This document shows positions 56,089-64,000 of a stretch of 64,000 bases of DNA, one piece after another; the stretch's first letter is position 1, and the number at the start of each line of letters is the position of its first letter. The stretch is taken from the NCBI GenBank assembly GCA_023313575.1, contig JAJTTP010000008.1, positions 744,001 through 808,000 of the forward strand, in the 5' to 3' direction. Under the pieces are notes generated by a model. That model was not told the DNA's origin. It worked only from the letters and a program-made list of their open reading frames with translations, and made no database searches. A program made the position numbers and the translations under genes. The DNA comes from Eutypella sp. D-1 (lineage: Eukaryota; Ascomycota; Sordariomycetes; Xylariales; Diatrypaceae).

Positions 56089-57811
56089 TCAGAGGATATA
56101 CCGGAAGTCCGGGTGGCGGTCGCCTTTCTTGCCGGCGTCGATCTCGCGGACCTTCTCGTCCATGCTCATGTGGTCGCGCTTCGCGTTGAGCCGGCCCAGT
56201 AGCGTCCACATCACGACGTACCCGATGGCCGCCGTGGTGATCGCGCCCAGCGATACCGAGTGCCCCACCACGTACCGGCCGTCGCTTGAGGCGATCCGGT
56301 AGATCTGTCCGGCCTTTATTTTGGTGGGGGTGGGAATGTTAGTTAGGTACGCGAGAGACCATTGGGGCTTGTAATGTCTATAGGTAAGGACTTACCATGA
56401 TGCCGGAGCTATTGCCGATGGTCTGCTGCAGACCGATGGCGGTGGCGCGCTTGAAGTAGCCCGCGTTACTGTTGCTGATCCAGGTGACGTTGAGACCGAC
56501 GACGCAGTAGATGCCGGTGGCGGTGACGAAGGTGGCGAAGTACAGGACGGCGGTGGAGTCCATGTCGATGCCGAGGAGCATGGCGTAGCCGGCGGCGGTG
56601 GCGAGGGCCATGGGGACCATGAAGACGGCGCGGCGGTTGAACCGGTCGGACATGAAGGACACGAAGATGTAAATGCACGAGGCCCAGACGTACACCGGCA
56701 CGGTCAGCAGCTGCGTGCGCACGCTGTCGTAACCGAACCCCCGGATGATCACGGGCAGGAAGGTGCTGAAGCCGAAGGAGCACGTGTTGGCGCAGAACTG
56801 GCAGCCGGCCGACAGCCAGACCTTGGGGTCCTTGAACGCGAGCTTGACCTCGTCCTTGTCGAACGTCTCCGACTCCCCAAGGTACACCTTGGTCTGCTCG
56901 TGGCGGATGCGCATGAGCGCCTTGTCCTCCTCGCGCAGCCACCAGGCGGTCTCGAAGTTGTCGGGCAGCATGAAGACGGCGACGATGCCGACGACGATGG
57001 AGATCAGGCCCTCGACGAGGAACAGCCACCGCCAGCCGGCGAGGCTCTGCGCGCCGTGCAGGTTCGTGAGCCCGTAGGCCAGGAGCCCGCCGAAGGCGCC
57101 CGACAGCGCCGCCGCCACGAACAGGTACGAGATCCGCCGCGCCTGCTCCTCCTTCTTGTAGAACGTGCTGAGGTACAGCGTCAGGCACGGGAACAGCCCG
57201 CTCTCGAACGCCCCGAGCAGCAGCCGCGTCGCTAGCAGGCCCGCGTAGTTCGTCACGAACGCTGACCCCACGATCACGATCGACCACGCGATGATGAAGA
57301 ACGGGATCAGCCGGCTCGCCCGCAGCTTCTTGAGTACCAGCGACGCTGGGATCTCGAAGGCGATGTAGGTGACTGGTTTCACCGCGTTGTTAGTTTCGAC
57401 TTCCGACTCACACATCGTCATTGGCACACAATATCACCCGCCAACGCCACTATCACCCGTACGAGGAGGTTCTCCAGGACGTACTGTAGAAAACCGTGAC
57501 GGCAACATTGAGCTGGTTGCCCTCCAACTTGAGGTCCTCCGTCATTCCTGCAATGGCCGCGTTGCCTGTGAAGGTTTTATCTTGTTAGCCCCACTAATTC
57601 CCCGAAGGGTTTTTGATGTTTACTTACCGATGTTGCTTCGGTCAAGGTACGCGACGAGGAAGAACAGCACCATCATGGGGCTCAGGAACATGTCCAGCTT
57701 CCTCAGGAGCCGCTTCTCGGCCTTGGGGTCGATGGTCAACTCAGCCTGGCCGGTCGACTGCGGCTCCTCGACGCCCTCCTTGATGTCGAGGTCCATCTTC
57801 TCAGATGTCAT
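56089..57811 (-). CDS. MFS permease, anion:cation symporter (Dal5/Tna1-like)
   Basis: Predicted 488 residues from exons 57811-57628, 57565-57485, 57372-56396 and 56313-56089, with consistent phases. The 81-nt second exon supplies NAAIAGMTEDLKLEGNQLNV and restores the family signature LDRSNIGNAAIAGM, and the next join gives FYITYIAFEIPAS. It is a 12-helix plasma-membrane transporter. Visible segments include VLFFLVAYLDRSNIG (TM1), LLATRLLLGAFESGLFPC, YLFVAAALSGAFGGLLAYGL, GWRWLFLVEGLISIVVGIVA, the long central loop with FKDPKVW, and GLQQTIGNSSGIM. This subfamily imports small organic acids such as nicotinate, allantoate or pantothenate. It is divergent from the Zn2Cys6 regulator 729 bp away, so substrate uptake for the adjacent catabolic genes is likely. 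The second intron has donor gtacgt and acceptor accag. Confidence 0.92.
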
Positions 57812-58540
57812 GTCAGGCGCGTGACGTCTGATGATGCTAGGGTTCGGCTAGTTATGTTCGAGGAAGTTGAGACAGGATGCCAAATGCCTATGCTGTCGTC
57901 GGTCACCTTCGAACACCTAAATAGAAAGCATACATGCATCTGGAAAGGGGATCCGATGCATCTTTATCTCGACCTTAGATCAATCAATCATGAGATTGAC
58001 ATGATACCAGGCGGTTAGAGCTTCCTCTATTATCCCGAAACCCCTGCACACATATCACACCTATCACGGCTGGGGCGCGAATATGCCGATGGCTGGTCGG
58101 CGTAAAATGCCGATGCTTATCTTCGCATTACCCCAGCTTGCGCCCACCGAATGAAGCCACTTCCTTGGGGTAGGTGGAGAGGAGAGTGGGGAGGAATGAG
58201 GAGAAACCAGGGGACCTGGGGATAAGGCAAATAGCTAGGGCATTGTTATCGCTTGGCGTTTGATAGCAAGGAGGCGAACAGGGGGCGAGTTAGGCGAGGA
58301 GGATTTAATCTATCAAGTCTATCCAGTAGCTAATACGTAAAGGCAAGAAAAACTAAGTTATACCATGACACGACCAGGTCCACCGTGGACCCTACTTCCC
58401 CAGCTCGCAGACCGTCTAGCCGGTAACCTCAAGGTCCCCCAAGTGTCATTTAAAGCCGATGTCGCCTTGGGTGGTGCCCTTAGACTCGTCTCACGTACAC
58501 TATCCAACTCGGATGACAATTGCCGATCGTGAAGTCAACA
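57812..58540. promoter_or_regulatory. Divergent promoter MFS / Zn2Cys6 regulator
   Basis: 729 bp between two outward starts. It holds an ordered GCCGA/TCGGC array (listed separately), two further GCCGAT words (58455 and 58522), a GATA-type CTTATCT next to the array, and GTGGGG/CTGGGG words around 58185-58220 that fit carbon-repressor (CreA) half-sites. Functional assignments are inference from motif shape only. Confidence 0.5.
58085..58113. promoter_or_regulatory. Candidate Zn2Cys6 operator: GCCGA-N7-TCGGC-N7-GCCGA
   Basis: Three alternating perfect half-sites with two identical 7-nt spacers (TGGCTGG and GTAAAAT). Read as triplets it gives CCG-N9-CGG followed by CGG-N9-CCG. Zn2Cys6 dimers bind paired CGG triplets, and this family's gene starts ~430 bp away. 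Confidence 0.55.
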
Positions 58541-60906
58541 ATGACGAGTGAATCGGATCCGAAAAAGCGTCGACGGGAAAGCGCAGCAAGCGTCCAGAGT
58601 GGCGACACGAGCAGAGGTCGCGATGCATCTGCAGCTACGCCGCGGAAGAAGAGAGGTCGCCACGCGGCGGCGTGTGCCTCGTGTCATCGGAGGAAGCAGC
58701 GGGTAAGATAAACTCCGAAGGCGCGCGTCGTCGCGTCTCGTAGACACGGAAATGTGAGGACAGTGGACTGATGTTCGCGTTGGCTTCTGGACAGTGTGAC
58801 GGTGCCCATCCGTGTTTCAATTGTAATCGACGGAATGTCGGGCACACCTGCACTTATGAAAACTTGATGCGCCGAGACAGCGGGCTGTCGGATTCAAGCC
58901 AGGCACCAAACGGCCGGGACACGCTTGCCTACCCAGCCTCTTGTCACCCGCAAGACGCCGTGGCGACGTCGGCTCCGCTTGACCAAGCTGAAAGTCGAAG
59001 AGCAGAATCAAATGATGGTGCCTTGGGACAGAAGCCGTCGCTTCCCTTCGAGTCGCGTGACTCTAATGCAATGCAACCGGACCACAATAGAAGAAGGACA
59101 CCGGAATTGCAGGAAAACCCATCTGAGTGCTCCGTCGGCGATTTATTTCGAAGCCGCGACGCACCCTCCTTCTTTGGCTCGTCTTACTTCGGCCCACAGG
59201 CCGCGGCTAAGATCATCGAAGCACCGGCTCCCGACCTATCAGCAACCATATCCCATAGGGCCCTCGCGGGATCGACGCATTCCTTTCGTGACGAGGGTGG
59301 CCCGTTCTCGCAGACTTGGGACTTACTGGGTATATTGCCGAGAAAGAAGTCAACAGTGGACCGGCTGACGGAATGTTTCCTGAGCGAGCTGAACTGGGCC
59401 ATCCACGCTGTCCACCCGGCTTCCTTTCGGGAGAAGTACAAAATATTTTGGGAGCGCAAGTTCGGTTTCGATGACTTCGCCACGATTGACCTGCGGTGGC
59501 TCGCTCTGCTTTTCATCGTCCTCGCCTACGGGGTCCTGCTGGATTGCCCGAAGCCTGCAAACAAGGAAGCCCAGCGGGAGGTGCAGGAGTCGTCTCTGCG
59601 GTTCTACTGGGCGGCGAGACGTGCCATTGTCATTGCACCCACCTTCTACGGCGAGTCACCAGACCTCGTGAGAGCCGGGGTCCTCGTGACACGCTACCTC
59701 ATCTACTCCCGGCGCGTCCCAGAGTCGTGGCTCACCACGAGCTTTGCGATGCGCATGGCCCAGGCGCAAGGGATGCACATTGACGGGGAGCGGTGGAGGC
59801 TCTCAAGACAAGAGACGGAGATGCGGAGGAAGTTGTGGAGTTATTTATACATCCTTGACAAGACCATTGCCCTTGCAATTGGGCGGCCGTTTGCCATCGT
59901 CGACCAACAGTGCTTGGTGAAACAGGCATCTAATGTTTGGCTAGATGATATGACCGAAGAGGAGGCGGCAGCAGTACCCGAACAGCCCCTGACGGAACCC
60001 ACCCCCAGCCTATGTAATAGGCTGTCGCATGAGCTGGCAGTGGTAGTGGGGAAGATCCAAGAACGCTGTTTCGGTCTATTCACGGTCTCTTATGACACGG
60101 TGCTGGCGCTAGACCAAGAAATCACCGAATGGGAGGCTCGGTTGCCACCATGCTTTAGCTTGACGAATCCAGACATGTCAAGGGACGACAAATTTCCATT
60201 CCTAGAATGGCACCGGCGCTACCTTCACAGCATGTATCACTTCGCCCGGGTAACCCTCCACCGGCCGTACCTTTTGCGCCAATCCATCACGAACCGCTAC
60301 CGGCATAGTCACGATATCTGCATAGCCTCGGCCTGTGCCGATCTTGCCATGCGTCTTGACTACTTCACCCAGCCCCTAGCTAACCGGTTGAAGTGGTCCC
60401 TCGGTCCTCACCACCTCTTCAACAGCGCCCTGGTGCTAGGCATCATCGTAGTTCGAAACCCACATTCTCGAAGGTCACAGGCCATCCTAGAAGACCTGGC
60501 CGCTTACTGCGAGACGCAGCGGAACGACGTGTGGCTCAACGAATTCGCACTGGCGGAGGTTAAGATAGTCGAGCTTTGCATCAGAAAATCCAGACAGATA
60601 TACCAGTCCTCCTCTTCTAACGCCCCGCCAGCCCAGGGATTGCCTGCCGTGGCTGCATCTCCGGTAGTCCAATCCACCGTCAAAAAGCCCGCTCCCATCA
60701 GCGCTACGCACGGAGCTGCTCATCCCATCGACGACAGTGCATTACACGGCTCCACTATTACCGGCACGACTCAAAGCACCTTTGGTCCGATGATGAACGG
60801 CCCGATGTTGTGGGATGACCCGTCTTATTCATTTCCCGAGGCCGATGATATCATCTCGTGGGAGCACGTACTAAACTCTATCATGCAGGAACAAATACAT
60901 ATATGA
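58541..60906 (+). CDS. Zn2Cys6 transcription factor, probable cluster regulator
   Basis: Predicted 757 residues from exons 58541-58702 and 58795-60906. The 92-nt intron (gtaaga...ggacag) lies inside the zinc cluster, joining HRRKQR to CDGAHPCFNCNRRN and giving the exact C-x2-C-x6-C-x5-C-x2-C-x8-C pattern at residues ~45-73. A basic stretch precedes it (TPRKKRGRH). The Fungal_trans middle homology region is clear: STVDRLTECFLSELNWAIHA near 215, later FAMRMAQAQGMHIDGERWRL, RRKLWSYLYILDKTIALAIG and RPFAI. The C-terminal tail is Ser/Pro-rich and acidic and could activate transcription. The nuclear DNA-binding role is secure; control of the flanking permease, hydrolase and hydroxylase is inferred from position. 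Its stop lies 45 bp from that of the convergent hydrolase gene. Confidence 0.93.
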
Positions 60907-60951
60907 ACTTATGCCAGGACACACGATGCTGGCTTGTCTATATATACCCAA

Positions 60952-62009
60952 CTACAACACTCCGTTCTTCAGCTTCGAGGGCGTGCTCTCGTACTCAACC
61001 CGGTTGACCAGGCTGCCTAGACCATGGCTCATGACGACCCTCAAATCGTCTCCTGGCTTTAGGTACACTGGCGGTTCCCTGCTCACGCCGATTCCGTGCG
61101 GCGTGCCCGTCATTATGACGGTGCCGGCCTCTAGTGTCGTTCCTTGGGAGAGGTAGGCAACGATCTCGGCAATGGTGAAGATCATATCGTCAGCGCGGCC
61201 ATCCTGCATCGTCTCGCCATTGAGTATAGTCTGCAGGTGAATCACACTCGGATCCGGTAACCGCCGGGAGGCGGACACGATGCAGGGTCCCAGGGGCGCG
61301 AAGCCATCGAAGCCCTTGCCGAACCCCCACTGTGCGCCGTGGAACTGGTGCTTGCGTGCCGTCACATCGTTTGAGCACGTATAACCGAGCACGTAGTCGA
61401 GCGCGTCGGCGACCGCAACGTTGCGCGCCGCCCGGCCGATGACTATCGCCAACTCCGCCTCGTAGTCTGCCTGGCCGTCCGTCGCCTGGTGCGGTATGAC
61501 TAGCGGCGCGTTAGGCGCGCCGAGGCACGTCGCTGGCTTGAAGAATAGCGTCGGGTGCTCTGGTAGCGCTAGATTCATCTCCTTGGCGTGGTTGCGATAG
61601 TTGAGGCCGATGCACCGGATCGTGCCGACCTCGTCCCGTGAGAGTGGCGGCAGGAGGCGCTGCACCGTCAGTGTCCGCGACCCAGGCTCCGCAGACAGGT
61701 TCAGCGCTGACGTCCCCGTGAATTCGCGCACTGTTACGGGTTGGGATGCGGCGAGTGCGGCGCCAACTGCTCGTACGCGATTGTTTAATTCTCATTCCCC
61801 GGTAATAATAATTATACACTCTTCTCCCTATGTTGACAACGGGCTGGCTTACCGTCCTGGTTTTCGTCTACCGGTTCACCTATGTGTTCTTGTCCATCTT
61901 CCTGTGCCACGAACCGGACAAGGCGGCCCCATTTCTGAAAACAAGAAATATCAGTTCCTCTCTCATTTGCCTGAACTTTTCAATTGTCTGAACATACCGT
62001 TGCCACCAT
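60952..62009 (-). CDS. Fumarylacetoacetate hydrolase (FAH) family protein
   Basis: Predicted 290 residues from exons 62009-61998 (only 12 nt, MVAT), 61934-61853 and 61730-60952. Introns are 63 nt (gtatgt...ttttcag) and 122 nt (gtaagc...gtaacag). The micro-exon and second exon supply the FAH N-terminal strand KWGRLVRFVAQEDGQEHIGE; without them the frame begins abruptly at a GTG. Catalytic-domain motifs: IGLNYRNHAKEM, FFKPATCL, the metal ligands in DYEAELAIVIGR and SNDVTARKHQ, FDGFAPLGPCIV, and MTGTPHGIG. The family cleaves C-C bonds or tautomerises/decarboxylates beta-diketo acids, often the last step of aromatic degradation. It lies between the regulator and an aromatic hydroxylase, so a hydrolase acting on a ring-cleavage product is plausible. 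Confidence 0.9.
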
Positions 62010-62947
62010 CGTTCTGGTTTGATTGTTATTTAAGTCTACCAATGCTGAGGGCGGTCAAGAACGAATATGCCGAGAGGTCTCTCCTATGCCGTATGAGCTG
62101 GGGTCGTATCTCTCTGTCTTCCCCCTTAAATGCGCACTTAATGGACTGTTACCGCAATTGGTTATCTCATGTCCAACAGATCTGCATCCAGGGTTTACCC
62201 AGGTGTGTCGTGCATACTTTTGATACATATAATTTGTCGAGCCTTTTGTGGTTGTAATAAGCCGACCCGATACACCGAATTTGCCGATATGATCGGGAAA
62301 TAACCCCCTGCCGGCCTACCAAGAGCAGTAACTCCGCACGTATCACGACTTATTGCGGTCTACATATATAAAAGCCCCATTGACTAAAGTCGCTCGTCCC
62401 TTTAGTCTGGACATAGCGGCTGCCAAGTCGTTCATCAGGTGTTGAAACATACACTACTATCAACGTCAAAATCCAGTTCCCAGCGTTTTCCTTGTCGGAT
62501 CTGACATCAATCAATTTGAGGCGTTACATAAGTCACTTGATTCTGGAGGTAAGCGACATTGTTTATAATCAGGTGCCCAGCTGGCTAGATCTGAGATCGC
62601 ATCCACTACTACATAGCCGTGGCCAGGCCCTCGCCGTCTCTTGAGTTCGACAGTCTCGGGAAAACTAGGACTATGGCTAAGTGGGTTGATGGGTCTACTC
62701 TATATGCATGGGTAGCCGAGGCGAGCAGCTATTTTGCTCCTGCTGGTCAGGCGGGGCGCGACACGATGGTCAGCTCAGGTCAGTTTGAACAATCGATTAG
62801 TTATCCCATGTGTGGGCGAGTACTCTGATACGCGAGCCATTATATACGTACATAACACACAGCCTTGCGGACTCTTGCCGTCCCCACGCATTGAAGTTAT
62901 GTTAAACCCTGGAGGCAACCCTCATCCTCTCACCCGCCGCCTTAGCT
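62010..62947. other. Intergenic upstream of the FAH-family gene
   Basis: Promoter of the hydrolase gene and 3' flank of the hydroxylase gene. Apart from the CCGA cluster at 62261-62296 I see nothing structured. Frames at 62619-62991 have no family character. Confidence 0.45.
62261..62296. promoter_or_regulatory. CCGA half-site cluster upstream of FAH-family gene
   Basis: CCGA occurs four times (one as cCCGA), ending in the perfect palindrome CCGAT-ATG-ATCGG at 62284-62296. It sits ~255-290 bp upstream of the hydrolase start and shares the GCCGA half-site with the operator-like array at 58085. Confidence 0.45.
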
Positions 62948-64000
62948 CTAATCCGAACCAAGCCCAAACCAGCGTACAAGGGAAGTCTTAAGTATTCCCA
63001 CATCGACCTTCTCATCAGTCGCATAAGCAACGATGCCATCTGGACGAACCACCAAGACACGGAGACCCAACTGGTCCTTCGCTGCTGTGTTAATATAGTC
63101 TAACATCTTGCGGTAAGGAGCAGTAAGGTTCTCAAGCTCCTGGCCCGAGTCAAAGTCGATTAGCAAGCCTCGCCCGCCTTCCAGTTTTGATCCTAGCCGC
63201 GACCCGTCGTTAAATTCGAAGTCCGGGACACTGCGGCCAACGAGAGGATGAGTCGCTCCGTCATCGCTGAGATCATATTGCTGCCCGAGCCCCCAAATGC
63301 GAGCCATGAAGAGATTGGCTCCGTCGGTGGTGTCGATCATCTTATGGAATATCTCTCGGAGAGCGTTCCTATGCGGGCTGGGTTTCACTAACGCAATCTG
63401 CGCGCGTGTCCACTCGAGCACGCCAGCCCCAACCGGGTGACGCTCCTTCTCGTAGCTATCAAGTAGGCCGAAACCCGCCGGAACACCTCCGGACTTGGAA
63501 GCATGGACCGTCGCCGCCAGCTTCCAGCCTAGATTCGATGCATCTCCTATTCCCAGATTCAACCCTTGCGCGCCTAGTGGGGAGTGGATGTGCGCAGCAT
63601 CACCGGCCAGGAGGACGCGGCCCTTACGGTAGCTCGCCGCTTGCTTGCACCGATCGGTAAATGTGGTGGCTAGATGGAGCGTTTTGATCTTCAGTTCGGT
63701 ATCGGATACGCGGTCCAGGACCTCCTGGAGGTGCTCCAAAGTAACCTCTTGTGTGCGATCGAAGGCGCCACCGTCAAAGTCTAGGATGCTGAGGCTGTTG
63801 TCCCGTACCATAATAACCATGCCGTTTTCGGTGAGAATAAATTCCCACTGTCGCTTTTCAGTCGAGTCCATATCTACATGAGCCAAATAAGCTGTGCATT
63901 CCGGTTCCGTACCAACGAAGTCGATACCCATGATCTGACGTACGGTGCTACGCCCACCATCACACCCGACGAGCCACCCAGCTCGGAAACTCTCGCTCCC
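62948..64000 (-). CDS. FAD-dependent aromatic hydroxylase (phenol hydroxylase type), 5' end beyond window
   Basis: 351 codons are visible; the N-terminal FAD-binding GxGxxG part lies outside the window. A group A flavoprotein monooxygenase that hydroxylates a phenolic ring with NAD(P)H and O2. Motifs: the DG motif WLVGCDGGRSTVR just inside the edge, then the GD motif VLLAGDAAHIHSPLGAQGLN with LGIGDASNLGWKLA, and SYEKERHPVG. The C-terminal ~90 residues form the thioredoxin-like dimerisation domain of the phenol-hydroxylase/TfdB subgroup (LLIDFDSGQ, LRVLVVRPDGIVAYA), ending WFGLGSD. No intron is needed in the visible part. It lies ~0.9 kb from the FAH-family gene on the same strand. The ring substrate is unknown. 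Confidence 0.92.
   Translation of the reverse strand, partial: GSESFRAGWLVGCDGGRSTVRQIMGIDFVGTEPECTAYLAHVDMDSTEKRQWEFILTENGMVIMVRDNSLSILDFDGGAFDRTQEVTLEHLQEVLDRVSDTELKIKTLHLATTFTDRCKQAASYRKGRVLLAGDAAHIHSPLGAQGLNLGIGDASNLGWKLAATVHASKSGGVPAGFGLLDSYEKERHPVGAGVLEWTRAQIALVKPSPHRNALREIFHKMIDTTDGANLFMARIWGLGQQYDLSDDGATHPLVGRSVPDFEFNDGSRLGSKLEGGRGLLIDFDSGQELENLTAPYRKMLDYINTAAKDQLGLRVLVVRPDGIVAYATDEKVDVGILKTSLVRWFGLGSD

Noticed and set aside
56466..57287. 273-codon minus frame inside the MFS gene
   Set aside because: Out-of-frame shadow of the transporter exon, composed of Arg/His/Gly runs.
1..64000. tRNA or other structured RNA genes
   Set aside because: I looked for B-box-like GGTTCGANNCC words and clover-leaf arms by eye and found none convincing; a covariance-model scan would be decisive.

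Overview
The window looks like nuclear DNA of a filamentous ascomycete (Pezizomycotina; Sordariomycetes is my guess, not proven). Protein genes carry short spliceosomal introns with GTRNGT-type donors, regulators are of the fungal Zn2Cys6 type, and there is a large A/T block with the footprint of repeat-induced point mutation (RIP): loss of CA/TG dinucleotides with CG kept.

Layout. 1-4 kb: no recognisable gene. 4-9.7 kb: a zinc alcohol dehydrogenase, a broken small ORF, a BTB/POZ protein and an unknown protein, all on the minus strand except the small ORF. 10.38-23.66 kb: a nested retrotransposon island. The outer Ty1/copia-type element (plus strand) has ~200-bp LTRs and a perfect 5-bp target duplication. 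A Ty3/gypsy chromovirus (minus strand) sits inside it. That chromovirus is itself interrupted, inside its pol frame between the integrase tail and the chromodomain, by a solo LTR of its own family. A second solo LTR lies in the copia sequence in the opposite orientation. RIP destroyed all reading frames, yet gag, RT, RNase H, integrase and chromodomain can still be read by eye.

24.4-37.3 kb is a core housekeeping block: Mgs1/WRNIP1 AAA+ ATPase, a fungal membrane protein of unknown role, a Utp12-domain ribosome-biogenesis protein and a BET double-bromodomain protein with a very long upstream region. 37.3-47.3 kb is gene-poor: a secreted beta-helix carbohydrate-active protein, then two decayed catabolic genes, an amidase tail and an amidohydrolase with a single in-frame stop. 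47.3-55.2 kb: an F-box-like protein, a small Thr-rich ORF, mitochondrial Fe-S assembly protein Isa1, and an ARMH3/DUF1741 armadillo protein.

56-64 kb looks like a catabolic cluster: an MFS permease of the anion:cation symporter type, a divergently transcribed Zn2Cys6 regulator, a fumarylacetoacetate-hydrolase-family enzyme, and an FAD aromatic hydroxylase cut by the window end. The shared MFS/regulator promoter holds an ordered GCCGA / TCGGC / GCCGA array with two 7-nt spacers, and the same half-site clusters upstream of the hydrolase; this is a candidate operator for the cluster regulator. Exon joins were chosen by hand from splice signals and reading-frame continuity; no search or alignment was run.
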